From a virus, in the IMG/VR virus record IMGVR_UViG_3300021961_000006, positions 1-41,252 of that record: a stretch of DNA of 41,252 nucleotides; one strand, written 5' to 3'. The position numbers were made by a program, and so were the translations under genes. This document shows, piece by piece, positions 26,188 through 33,162 of this stretch. Under the pieces are notes generated by a model. The model worked only from the letters and a program-made list of their open reading frames with translations, did no database searches and was not told the DNA's origin. Position 1 is the stretch's first letter, and every line of letters starts with the position of its first letter.

Positions 26188-26621
26188 TTGCTCTCCAGCA
26201 GCCAAGCTGGGGGTACGGTCTTGTCTGCAAATTGAAAGTTATTTTTGGTACACCAGTCAGCATAGGTAGTTGCACTACGCTTGCTAATCTTGGTGCGACT
26301 ATTGGAGAAAACGAATCTGATATCTAAATCGGGATGTTGTTTCTGGATCAGTAAATGTTTCTGCCTATCCGCTGTTACGAACCGTCCCTTAGTTTCAATA
26401 ATGATTCCATTCTCTAATACAAAATCCGGGGTGTACTTTGAGCTACGAGCTGGCTTCGTATAGTTGATAACCATTTGCTCAAAGGTGAACCTCACCCCTT
26501 TCGAGGTGAGCTCCCCAGCTATTGCTTCTTCGAGGCCAGATCGAAACCCATACTTCAGTCCGACCTGAATTTTAGAAGTCCTCTTCAGCGACCTCTTCTT
26601 CGTAGTTGTCTTGACTTTCAT
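26184..26621 (-). CDS. 3: Endonuclease I, Holliday-junction resolvase (T7 gp3)
   Basis: Frame closely related to T7 gp3 (149 aa): FRSGLEEAIAGELTSKGVRF, KYTPDFVLENGIIIETKGRF, DRQKHLLIQKQHPDLDIRFV and the FADKTVPPAWL tail. Catalytic residues of T7 (Glu20, Glu35, Asp55, Glu65, Lys67) all have counterparts, including PDF and ETK. It resolves branched replicative DNA and helps degrade host DNA. The start is uncertain. ATG 26621 gives 145 aa and a 50-base overlap with SSB, while a non-ATG start nearer the SSB stop would give a length closer to that expected from the T7 alignment. Longer in-frame ATGs up to 26693 overlap more. Confidence 0.93.
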   Translation of the reverse strand: MKVKTTTKKRSLKRTSKIQVGLKYGFRSGLEEAIAGELTSKGVRFTFEQMVINYTKPARSSKYTPDFVLENGIIIETKGRFVTADRQKHLLIQKQHPDLDIRFVFSNSRTKISKRSATTYADWCTKNNFQFADKTVPPAWLLESK

Positions 26622-27189
26622 CCTTGAAGTTATTGTCCTCGGCTTCGTAACCATCCTCTTGTTTGAAGCCATAGGATGAAGCGTTACTTCCACCAGTAAA
26701 CTCTACCAGTTTAAGAATTTGCACAGCTTTCATTCGGAGAGATAAACCTGCTCCGACTGTAGCGGTGTAGTAAGGTGCAACTTGGAAAGAGACTTTGATT
26801 TTAGACCCACCCCCTACATTCGGTGGATCACTCAGTGGTTTACCCTTCGCATCGAAGAGAGCAATCTTCTGATCAAACGTATCACCTGACCGCAGTTTAA
26901 CTTTGGCTTTGGTTTTAAATTTGAACGTCACCTTGCCAGCATCCTCATCAACTTCATAAGGACTCGGGCCTGCCTTGATCTTCTTACTTGGGTTATCCTT
27001 CTTGGCCTTAGCCATTGAACGCTCGTACTGTTCGTCCAAGAGGTTGATCATCTCTTGAGCATCAGCCGCGTTTAGTTCGAGATTGACTTTGAATACACCA
27101 TCAGCATCGAACTTAGTGTCCGGGGTTACAAGCCACGGATACTGAGCAATCCCAGCAGGGGTAGTGAAACTTGGATTATCCGATTTCAT
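26572..27189 (-). CDS. 2.5: Single-stranded DNA-binding protein (T7 gp2.5)
   Basis: 205 aa (T7 gp2.5 is 232). The OB-fold body includes FKFKTKAKVKLRSGDTFDQK and SKIKVSFQVAPYYTATVGAG, typical of gp2.5. The end is highly acidic (EEEVAEEDF) with the terminal Phe that in T7 contacts DNA polymerase and helicase. AAAGGA precedes ATG 27189 well. It is the first gene downstream of the phage promoter at 27250. Confidence 0.95.
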   Translation of the reverse strand: MKSDNPSFTTPAGIAQYPWLVTPDTKFDADGVFKVNLELNAADAQEMINLLDEQYERSMAKAKKDNPSKKIKAGPSPYEVDEDAGKVTFKFKTKAKVKLRSGDTFDQKIALFDAKGKPLSDPPNVGGGSKIKVSFQVAPYYTATVGAGLSLRMKAVQILKLVEFTGGSNASSYGFKQEDGYEAEDNNFKDESQDNYEEEVAEEDF

Positions 27190-27249
27190 ACTGATCCTTT
27201 AAAAACATAATTAAAAAAATTAACCTCCTTACCTAAGGTTCCCGTATAT

Positions 27250-27266
27250 CTACTGTGCAACCTAAT
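27250..27266 (-). promoter_or_regulatory. Putative phage RNA polymerase promoter before SSB
   Basis: Minus strand ATTAGGTTGCACAGTAG, identical over 17 bases to 36346-36362. It resembles the SP6 promoter ATTTAGGTGACACTATAG in spacing and most bases. It lies in the 104-base gap between RNA polymerase and SSB, about 60 bases before the SSB ATG. Confidence 0.75.
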
Positions 27267-27293
27267 GTGAAACAGTTGTAGATGTGGAACGGT

Positions 27294-29837
27294 TTAGGCA
27301 AAGCAGTACCGTGAAGCCATCACACCAGAAATCTCCAGGGTTCCAGCATCAGGTATGGGAGGTACAGTCTCTTGGTTCTTTTCGGTGAGCTGAGTTACTA
27401 GCTCATTCTTAAAGTCCCCAAGGACATCCACGGTTTCATAGAGCTCAATGAAAGACTCTCGAACGATACGAAACATATCTTCCGTGTCACCTGCGGTGGT
27501 TCCGAAGCTATCATGGATCATCGCAAAGTTACTGAGTCCTTCCTGGGCCGCACGAACTACCGTGAGCATCATGTGAGCTGCATCACAAGAGTGTACAAAG
27601 TTAGGAGCTATGCCCTGGGCTTGCTTCCTCCTGTCTAACTTGTCCAGGTCCTTGTACATAGTAAGCCATACAAGGTCACCTGAGATTGCAGTCTTCACTC
27701 TTCGCGCTGTCACATCCTTGTAAGCCTGAACAACAGGGAACCCTACAGGATTAGTCCAGCGCACTGGGAGTTGTTCGGAGGCAGCAATCGAGGCAACCCG
27801 TTGCAACCACTTCATTGCTTCGGATGCTTTGATCAATGTCTCGGAAACAGAATCCCAAATCTTTTTAGCGAGGTATGTCGCAGCGAAGTACCCATCGTGG
27901 TGAAAGGGGAAGACCACATCCGGGTCCTTCTCTGCGGCATATTTAGCTGGGTTAATAATATCTTCCATGAGCTGCTCCCTGAATCCGTACTGCTTAGATC
28001 CATAGGGCAGGGTCATAACACTACGCTTGGTAGTCTTGCGAGTGATCCCGAAGTCTGTCCACTGTTGGGCTAGGCTCTTCGTTCCCTGGACAATGTATGC
28101 TTTACCTTCTTCGGTGTGGCGCACAGTGTCTTCAGTCCCATTTACGAGATCATCCTGGACCATCGTGATAACCTTGTCGGCTACTCGCTGATACACATCC
28201 GCAGGTAGATCCTTAGGTGTAAGGTTAACAGCATCACCACCTACTTCATCACGAAGCATGGCACTAAAGTGCTGTACCCCTGAGCAACTACCATCGAGAG
28301 CGATGGGAATCTTGGACACGAAGTCATCTCCGTGTTCACAGTATCCTTTCCACTCAAAGCAGAACGCCAGGAATTGCCAGGGCTTATCGATCTCGAACCC
28401 ACCTACCTCAGTACACCACCCACGATTATCGAAGGGGTTATCTGCGATAGCTAGTATCTCATCCTCATGATCCTGGACCCATATCACTCGCTCCTCGAGG
28501 GTACACTTGTCGTTCCCTGCTACGTTAGAGCCGTGAATAGCTAGCCACTTCCAACCCTCTGAGCCCAGGGGTTTACCATTGGCAAACCTAAGCAATGCCT
28601 TTTGGTAATCAGGACCTTGAGGGTTGAGGTGAGGGACCGCATAGATCCGACCTCGGAAGTCTAGCTGGTAGGGGAAGAAGATACGTCTGAATTTTTCATA
28701 CCTACGAGCAATGTTAATCGAGAAGTTAAATGCTACTCGCTTGCCAGAGATCGTCAGGTTATGCATGTGTCGCTTGGCGGCTTCAATGCGGTATGCCTTG
28801 CGAGCCTCGGCGTTACTCTCGATATCCTTGGGTCGAAGAGGGAGCTCCACCCCACTCCTCGGTGGCATCCCTGCGATGGTAGATCCATTGTCCCAGAGCT
28901 CCGACATTATGCTGAGGATCTGACTGTTGATCTGCCATGCGGTACGCTGGAGTTGATTGATAGCCTCATACACGATGGGCATATCAACATGAGCGAGCTC
29001 CTCCAACACAGGCCCTGAAGTTTTCACGAGATGTAGAGGGCGAATGTTCGTAGAGATATATCCACCGTCGAATGGGTTAGTCCAATCCCGAGGCTGTACC
29101 ACCATAGGCTCATGCACTGGGCGGAGCATGGCGGTAGCCTCAGTCTTCTTCTCGATCCACTCCAGGGTTTGAGGTAAAGCCTTGACGTACTTGTTACTCG
29201 TGGTCTTGCCTGACTTTTGATGGATGATCTCCACCAATTCCAAGCAACCCATCATTACATCGAGCATCTTCATGCCAACGTGGAGCTTATCAACCCGACT
29301 CCACTTGGTCCAATCGTCCACCCTCGAAGACCTACGGATAGCGTAGGCTCGCTTGTAGTGGTAGCTGGTGCGCTTCTTAGCCCCAGACACAATGCTGTCG
29401 TAAGACTTGCGCTCCTCGGATCGGATGCCAGAGAACCTGAGCTCATCCTCGATGGCTGTACCAATGGTGACTGCAACGTACTGCAAGGTTCGCACTGAGC
29501 TGATTCCCTGGAGCACAGACTTGAGGGTCATGAACGCGAGAGTAGTCTCGTCCATGTCCTTGACCAAGTGCCATGCAGTTGCCTTGATCCCAGACTTACC
29601 CGACTCACACTCAGCCTTCCAAGCTACGATAGCTTTGGCGAATGTCTCGAGTCGATGCTTGAGGACCGTCTGACCATACGGTGTACCGTCCTCTCGCTGT
29701 CCAGATTTAGCGTTCGCAATTTCTTTCAGAAACCTCTCGGCTCCTCGATTCGTCATGTCTTCCTCCAAAGAAATCTGGAGGTCCATGAGATCGTTGGTGT
29801 CACGATTCGCCACTATTTCTGTCCCTTTCATTTTCAT
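27294..29837 (-). CDS. 1: Single-subunit DNA-dependent RNA polymerase (T7 gp1)
   Basis: 847 aa (T7 is 883). ATG 29837 (MKMKGTEIVA) is chosen because AAAGGAG lies eight bases upstream. Catalytic motifs: IALDGSCSGVQHFSAMLRDE (Asp537 of T7), TKRSVMTLPYGSKQYGFREQ (Lys631/Tyr639 helix), IAPNFVHSCDAAHMML and FAMIHDSFGT (Asp812). The C-terminus ends RYCFA, matching the T7 FAFA end that forms the active-site foot. It transcribes the middle and late genes from the GGTTGCACA-type promoters. Its own leader carries such a motif, which would give autoamplification. The region upstream holds a palindrome and a tRNA. Confidence 0.98.
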   Translation of the reverse strand: MKMKGTEIVANRDTNDLMDLQISLEEDMTNRGAERFLKEIANAKSGQREDGTPYGQTVLKHRLETFAKAIVAWKAECESGKSGIKATAWHLVKDMDETTLAFMTLKSVLQGISSVRTLQYVAVTIGTAIEDELRFSGIRSEERKSYDSIVSGAKKRTSYHYKRAYAIRRSSRVDDWTKWSRVDKLHVGMKMLDVMMGCLELVEIIHQKSGKTTSNKYVKALPQTLEWIEKKTEATAMLRPVHEPMVVQPRDWTNPFDGGYISTNIRPLHLVKTSGPVLEELAHVDMPIVYEAINQLQRTAWQINSQILSIMSELWDNGSTIAGMPPRSGVELPLRPKDIESNAEARKAYRIEAAKRHMHNLTISGKRVAFNFSINIARRYEKFRRIFFPYQLDFRGRIYAVPHLNPQGPDYQKALLRFANGKPLGSEGWKWLAIHGSNVAGNDKCTLEERVIWVQDHEDEILAIADNPFDNRGWCTEVGGFEIDKPWQFLAFCFEWKGYCEHGDDFVSKIPIALDGSCSGVQHFSAMLRDEVGGDAVNLTPKDLPADVYQRVADKVITMVQDDLVNGTEDTVRHTEEGKAYIVQGTKSLAQQWTDFGITRKTTKRSVMTLPYGSKQYGFREQLMEDIINPAKYAAEKDPDVVFPFHHDGYFAATYLAKKIWDSVSETLIKASEAMKWLQRVASIAASEQLPVRWTNPVGFPVVQAYKDVTARRVKTAISGDLVWLTMYKDLDKLDRRKQAQGIAPNFVHSCDAAHMMLTVVRAAQEGLSNFAMIHDSFGTTAGDTEDMFRIVRESFIELYETVDVLGDFKNELVTQLTEKNQETVPPIPDAGTLEISGVMASRYCFA

Positions 29838-29868
29838 ATAGTGAACTCCTTTAGAACTTAAACTGTTC

Positions 29869-29882
29869 CTCTTGTGCAACCT
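29869..29882 (-). promoter_or_regulatory. Putative phage promoter in the RNA polymerase leader
   Basis: Minus strand AGGTTGCACAAGAG, 12 of 14 matches to the AGGTTGCACAGTAG motif, ending about 32 bases before the RNA polymerase ATG. It would let the polymerase transcribe its own gene. Confidence 0.6.
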
Positions 29883-29897
29883 TTTCGTTAAAAAATT

Positions 29898-29909
29898 TTT
29901 ACCGGTAAA
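29898..29909. promoter_or_regulatory. Perfect 12-bp palindrome TTTACCGGTAAA
   Basis: TTTACCGGTAAA lies between the tRNA and the RNA polymerase promoter motif. A perfect palindrome in a short leader is a reasonable operator for a dimeric regulator controlling the polymerase gene, or an integration-related site. No second full copy was noticed. Confidence 0.4.
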
Positions 29910-29928
29910 TTATTTTGAACCTTTTCAG

Positions 29929-30015
29929 TGGTGTGGGCGACAGGACTCGAACCTGCACTCCGTATATGGAAGAGGGTTTTAAGCCCTCTGTGTCTACCTA
30001 TTCCACCACGCCCAC
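29929..30015 (-). tRNA. tRNA-Leu (anticodon UAA), full length with CCA; likely attP core
   Basis: Minus strand 87 nt. Acceptor GTGGGCG/CGCCCAC, seven perfect pairs, discriminator A and encoded CCA. D-arm region GGTGGAATAGGTAGAC, as in bacterial tRNA-Leu. Anticodon arm GAGGG-CTTAAAA-CCCTC gives anticodon TAA. Class II variable arm TCCATATACGGA. T-arm GCAGG-TTCGAGT-CCTGT. It sits in the gap between integrase/HNH and RNA polymerase, where podoviral integrases of cyanophages and pelagiphages have a tRNA-Leu-derived attP. A complete tRNA, not just a 3' part, means that it could be functional, supply the host after integration, or both. Confidence 0.95.
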
Positions 30016-30038
30016 AATTCCTTTTAAGAGTATTGAGA

Positions 30039-30128
30039 TGTCACTGACTACGATAAATCAATAACTTAAGAGGAAACCACTGACAGTTCTGTCACAGTTA
30101 CCTGTCACAAGCTGTCACCCTGTGTCAC
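30039..30128. repeat. TGTCAC repeat array, candidate integrase arm sites
   Basis: TGTCAC occurs at 30039, 30090, 30103, 30113 and 30123; the last four are spaced 13, 10 and 10 bases, about one helical turn. An inverted half TGACAG lies at 30081. The array fills the gap between HNH gene and tRNA, the expected place for integrase arm-type or excisionase sites next to attP. The final copy overlaps the end of the HNH gene. Confidence 0.6.
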
Positions 30129-30664
30129 GGCATATCGGGCCATTCCCGATTACCCTTACTAAGGTTTAACTGACTATCCAACAATTGTAGATTAGCCCAA
30201 GTGTGCAATCCACAAACTCTGTCTGACCTTAACGGAACAATATGATCTACAGAAAAACCAAATTGTCCTGCTTTCTCATACATAATTTGTATTAAATCCT
30301 GTTCTTGCTCAAACCACCCAGGAATTGCTTTTATTTTTTGACAACTATAAATAGCTTTGTAAGCACGGCTTTTTTCCTTATTGTTTTGATACCATTTCCT
30401 AGCCGCAACCTTTTTTTGATCCCTAACTTTTTCTAATTGTAAGGGAGTCATGTTTTCTACCAGCTTATATTTCCGATTGAGTTCTTTTGCTTTCTCTCGA
30501 TGTCTAGTTCTGTATGTTTGTTGATATATCCTTTTTTTAGATTTGTTTTTCGCAGCCCATTCTCGATTCCTTTGTAATTCTTTTTCTTTATTTTTTTTAT
30601 AGTAAAGTCTTCGAGCCTCACGCCGTTTTTCTAGTTGTTCCTCAGTCATAGTCTGTTTGATCAT
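30125..30664 (-). CDS. HNH endonuclease (free-standing)
   Basis: 179 aa. The first 110 residues are a highly charged Lys/Arg/Glu helical region (EKRREARRLYYKKNKEKELQ), probably DNA-binding. The C-terminus has the HNH motif FSVDHIVPLRSDRVCGLHTW followed by NLQLLDSQLNLSKGNR, with His, Asn and final Asn/His-type residues in order. It overlaps the integrase stop by ATGA. The gene is visibly A+T-richer and more Lys-rich than the integrase before it, which suggests acquisition as a homing-type nuclease. It might also help processing or host-genome attack; target unknown. Confidence 0.88.
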   Translation of the reverse strand: MIKQTMTEEQLEKRREARRLYYKKNKEKELQRNREWAAKNKSKKRIYQQTYRTRHREKAKELNRKYKLVENMTPLQLEKVRDQKKVAARKWYQNNKEKSRAYKAIYSCQKIKAIPGWFEQEQDLIQIMYEKAGQFGFSVDHIVPLRSDRVCGLHTWANLQLLDSQLNLSKGNREWPDMP

Positions 30665-31707
30665 GAGTTCACAACCTTTAGTTCTACTTTACGGAAGCTC
30701 TCCAGGGCTTCCTTACCTTCTCTTAGTTTAGCAGGAGCAAGGTGCATGTACCGAGAAGTGGTGAGGGGAGTCGTGTGACCCATCCACTCCTGGATAAACT
30801 GAGCTGACTTGTCCTGCATCGCCAAGCGTGAGGCACAGGTATGTCTCAGCATGTGGATCACAAACTGAGGGTCATCTGCCTTACCCATAGCTTCGCGCAG
30901 GGTATCCCAGTGCATCCTGATCTTGTTCTCAGTGAACTCATCGAAGAGCTTGTCGTTATGTCTGCGCTTCATGATGATCTCATGCACTCGGTCTGTCGCA
31001 GGGACAGCTCGAGCTCTCGAGGTCTTGGTCTCGTCAGGGTGTAGGTGCAACATACCCTCACGGTACTCACGAACCTTGAACGACATGAGCTCCCCCCTAC
31101 GGAAGCCTGTATCGATAGCGCAGATGATAAAGTCTCGTAGATTCAGAAGGCCCAAATGCTCGGCCTTGTTGAGAACCTCGAGCTCTTCCTCAGCGTTCAA
31201 CCAACGTACCCTGTGAGTCCCATTTGACCTACGCTTGATCCTCGGCATGGCCTCGATCCAGCCCTCATCAGCGGCTGTTTTGAGGAGCATCGAGAGAGCC
31301 GAGAGTTTCTTGTTGATTGTAGCTCCAGTATTCCCGAGGTCTTCCATCTCTTCGATGAGCTCTCGGATAACTTGGGTCGTGACCGCTGAACACAACGTAT
31401 CTTCACCCAATGATTTCATGACCCGCTCGGCTGCCTTGGTACTTGCGTCACTCTTACGCTGAGACCATGCGTCACGGCATGTGAGCCTGTAGGCTGAACG
31501 CAAAGTGTGATCTAGGGGGTGACCATAGGCCCTGTCCCTTGCGTGTCTTACAGGGCGTTCTGAGGGCTCTAGGATACCCTTGCGAACTAAGGTCTCCCTT
31601 TGCTCCGCAATCTTGGCTTCCTCCTCGGTATTAAAGCTCTGCCTGTAGCGGTTAGGACCACTACCAACAGAGGCCATGTACTTGTTACCTCTTTTGTAGA
31701 TTGGCAC
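30661..31707 (-). CDS. int: Tyrosine-family site-specific integrase
   Basis: 348 aa from GTG 31707 (VPIYKRGNKYMASVG), chosen because AGGAG lies five bases upstream; a longer in-frame extension would overlap the regulator gene entirely. Order: N-terminal arm-binding region, SAM-like core-binding domain about 80-165, catalytic domain from about 170. Catalytic set (numbered from the GTG): R203 in TGFRRGEL, K228 in DETKTSRAR, H285 and R288 in HMLRHTCASRLA, H311 in WMGHTTP, Y320 in TSRYMHLA. Complete, so probably active. It should recombine the phage tRNA-Leu site with the host tRNA gene. It overlaps the MarR-like gene by 23 bases, consistent with shared control. Confidence 0.95.
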   Translation of the reverse strand: MPIYKRGNKYMASVGSGPNRYRQSFNTEEEAKIAEQRETLVRKGILEPSERPVRHARDRAYGHPLDHTLRSAYRLTCRDAWSQRKSDASTKAAERVMKSLGEDTLCSAVTTQVIRELIEEMEDLGNTGATINKKLSALSMLLKTAADEGWIEAMPRIKRRSNGTHRVRWLNAEEELEVLNKAEHLGLLNLRDFIICAIDTGFRRGELMSFKVREYREGMLHLHPDETKTSRARAVPATDRVHEIIMKRRHNDKLFDEFTENKIRMHWDTLREAMGKADDPQFVIHMLRHTCASRLAMQDKSAQFIQEWMGHTTPLTTSRYMHLAPAKLREGKEALESFRKVELKVVNS

Positions 31708-32029
31708 GAGTTTCTCCTGTGAGTTGTTCAACAAAAGCTCTTCCCTTGGGGGTGAGCTCAATGATTTTCTTACGGCGTTCCATAGGGTCCTCCGTAGCAA
31801 TCACTAAGCCCAAACCCTTACGGTTATGAGCCACGGGTTTACTGAAGTTGCTGACGTAGCGAGAAGCCGAAGCCATCCCTACGCCAGCTCTATCAGCTAA
31901 TTCTTTTAGGCTTAACCCTTCGTTCTGGGCGATCAGCAACAGGCAATGGGCCTGAGCCATCGGCATGTCGGAGTCGATCTCCCTCAGTTTCGAGAGAAAC
32001 CCTAGACCTTCACGGATAGACAGCATCAT
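31685..32029 (-). CDS. MarR-like winged-helix regulator upstream of integrase
   Basis: 114 aa (two adjacent ATGs, 32029 and 32026; the second has the better spacing to AGAGG). A winged-helix core is seen: MAQAHCLLLIAQNEGLSLKE, then LADRAGVGMASASRYVSNFS (recognition helix), then the wing GLVIATEDPMERRKKIIELT and PKGRAFVEQL, which is the MarR signature DPxxRRxKxxxLTxxG. It heads the integrase transcript and has an inverted repeat over its promoter, so autoregulation is likely. With no CI- or Cro-like gene visible, this is the best candidate for the lysogeny switch. The effector is unknown. Confidence 0.88.
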   Translation of the reverse strand: MMLSIREGLGFLSKLREIDSDMPMAQAHCLLLIAQNEGLSLKELADRAGVGMASASRYVSNFSKPVAHNRKGLGLVIATEDPMERRKKIIELTPKGRAFVEQLTGETRANLQKR

Positions 32030-32070
32030 AACCTCTTTACTCTGTTACAAATAAACTTAAACCAAAACAC

Positions 32071-32083
32071 GATTACAATAATC
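32071..32083. promoter_or_regulatory. Inverted repeat over the -10 box, candidate MarR operator
   Basis: GATTACAATAATC: perfect 5-bp arms (GATTA/TAATC) with a 3-base spacer, covering the -10 of the promoter at 32075-32102. This geometry would let a dimeric MarR protein block transcription of itself and the integrase. A related half-site ATAATC lies at 32105. Confidence 0.55.
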
Positions 32084-32102
32084 CCCCCCTCGAAAGTGTC
32101 AA
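32075..32102 (-). promoter_or_regulatory. Sigma70-type promoter for MarR-like gene and integrase
   Basis: Minus strand: TTGACA (32097-32102, a perfect -35), 16-base spacer, TATTGT (32075-32080, four of six for the -10). It ends about 45 bases upstream of the regulator ATG. It indicates host RNA polymerase control of the lysogeny module. Confidence 0.65.
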
Positions 32103-32138
32103 GGATAATCAATTGTTCCTGTAATGGAACTTTTTCGG

Positions 32139-32175
32139 CGTACATCTCGTATCGCCATAACCTGACGTACATCTC
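32139..32175. repeat. Direct repeat CGTACATCTC (two copies)
   Basis: CGTACATCTC at 32139-32148 and 32166-32175, 27 bases apart. Close by, GTTCC(TGTAAT)GGAAC at 32115-32130 forms an inverted repeat followed on the plus strand by TTTTT. Both lie upstream of the sigma70 promoter in the 154-base leader. Possible activator sites or a terminator remnant. Confidence 0.45.
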
Positions 32176-32183
32176 ACTGCCTC

Positions 32184-32366
32184 TTAACTAGGTTCTGTAA
32201 TGTTTAGAATACCTTCACGGAGATTCTGCCGCAGTGTTTCGGCGAACTGAGCGGCTAGGACAATACTGAGACTATCGTAAACGCAATCGGTAATCCCATT
32301 AGTGTCCCATTTGACACCATGATGTATTCCGTCTGGAGTGTCTTCCAAATAGATGATCACTTTCAT
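32184..32366 (-). CDS. Hypothetical 60-aa protein, last of early block
   Basis: MKVIIYLEDTPDGIHHGVKW, then DSLSIVLAAQFAETLRQNLR. It reads like a small alpha/beta protein with an amphipathic C-terminal helix, and is acidic overall. An AGG lies about 12 bases before the ATG, so the ribosome site is weak. It follows the 58-aa gene in the same direction and ends before the lysogeny leader. No family recognised; an early-expressed accessory role is inferred from position. Confidence 0.65.
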   Translation of the reverse strand: MKVIIYLEDTPDGIHHGVKWDTNGITDCVYDSLSIVLAAQFAETLRQNLREGILNITEPS

Positions 32367-32409
32367 AAAACTAACTACCTAAAAAATAATTAAAGCAAGT
32401 AAAAAATTT

Positions 32410-32586
32410 TCAACTTACTTTTGAGTTCACCCATTGGAGTAACAAAGGGTGGGCTTTGAGTTTAATCTGTTTATCAGAAATATATTTAAATGCCTTGGAT
32501 TCCCGAGGCCCTAATGCAGGAGCTCGAGCCCTGGAGCGGCGAGGGTTCGGTGATCGGTTGGTAGGCCAAGGCCATTCATGCTTCAT
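32410..32586 (-). CDS. Hypothetical 58-aa basic protein
   Basis: 58 codons from ATG 32586: MKHEWPWPTNRSPNPRRSRA, then a basic region and KYISDKQIKLKAHPLLLQWV. AAAGGG sits six bases before the start, and the start is three bases past the previous stop, both of which support it. The N-terminal half is Arg/Pro-rich and perhaps nucleic-acid binding, the rest helical. No family recognised. Confidence 0.65.
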   Translation of the reverse strand: MKHEWPWPTNRSPNPRRSRARAPALGPRESKAFKYISDKQIKLKAHPLLLQWVNSKVS

Positions 32587-32589
32587 GCG

Positions 32590-32817
32590 TTACCCTTTCG
32601 TGTAGCCGTGCGGATTCGACCAAAAAACCCCGCGATTCTCGGCCTCTGACGTAGCAACAACAAACCTACGCCGAGCCCTGCGGTACTGATCGACGATTTT
32701 ATCGTCTTTAGTTTCGGTTATGTGGAGCCCCTCCATCTCGCGGATGAGCCCCGCAATGTACCGCGAGAGCTCATCATCGGATAGGCTATGGATTGTAAGC
32801 ATTTCAGGGTCAGTCAT
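32590..32817 (-). CDS. Hypothetical 75-aa acidic protein
   Basis: From ATG 32817 (MTDPEMLTIHSLSDDELSRY), overlapping the previous stop by ATGA; the frame stays open upstream but those codons lie inside the neighbouring gene. The sequence is a charged helical domain (YIAGLIREMEGLHITETKDD, YRRARRRFVVATSEAENRG). Cytoplasmic. Not recognised; the order suggests translational coupling with the membrane peptide before it. Confidence 0.7.
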   Translation of the reverse strand: MTDPEMLTIHSLSDDELSRYIAGLIREMEGLHITETKDDKIVDQYRRARRRFVVATSEAENRGVFWSNPHGYTKG

Positions 32818-32945
32818 ATGAGCGAACCCATCGCCAGCACAATCCACAACACAAGGTAAAACGCTACCGCCCCGAGCACACACACGATCCAAAAGAATGG
32901 ACCGCCTTCGTCCATCTTATCGTCGAACCAATCTCTATTTTTCAT
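32814..32945 (-). CDS. 43-aa single-pass membrane peptide
   Basis: MKNRDWFDDKMDEGGPFFWI, then VCVLGAVAFYLVLWIVLAMG: a charged N-terminal segment then one long hydrophobic helix (about residues 17-38) and almost no tail. AGGGGGG lies just before ATG 32945. It overlaps the genes on both sides (11 bases upstream, ATGA downstream). A membrane-acting early peptide, perhaps modifying the host envelope or a toxin or inhibitor; function not inferable. Confidence 0.7.
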   Translation of the reverse strand: MKNRDWFDDKMDEGGPFFWIVCVLGAVAFYLVLWIVLAMGSLI

Positions 32946-33162
32946 ATACCCCCCTATTAAAAATTACGGATCTATCAAAAAACCTCATCGTTAGCCTACC
33001 TTCAGAGGCCCAAATGCTAGTGACAATCAGTTTTTTGGGTTCAAATTCGAGCTTAATCTTCTCTGGCCTCGGTTTTTCGAGGTTTCGAGATAACCACCGC
33101 AGGTAGGGCCATAGGTTGCTCGGATAGTGGCCCATAATCGAGATTTTCGTTTTCATGCTCAT
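32935..33162 (-). CDS. Hypothetical 75-aa basic protein overlapping the HExxH gene
   Basis: The frame ends at 32935 and is best started at ATG 33162 (MSMKTKISIMGHYPSNLWPY) with AAAGGG about ten bases upstream. It would then overlap the 33053-33406 gene by 110 bases in another frame; a shorter start at 33135 is possible. Residues include YLRWLSRNLEKPRPEKIKLE and GRLTMRFFDRSVIFNRGVYE. The stop overlaps the next gene's start, typical of coupled phage genes. Unrecognised. Confidence 0.55.
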   Translation of the reverse strand: MSMKTKISIMGHYPSNLWPYLRWLSRNLEKPRPEKIKLEFEPKKLIVTSIWASEGRLTMRFFDRSVIFNRGVYEK

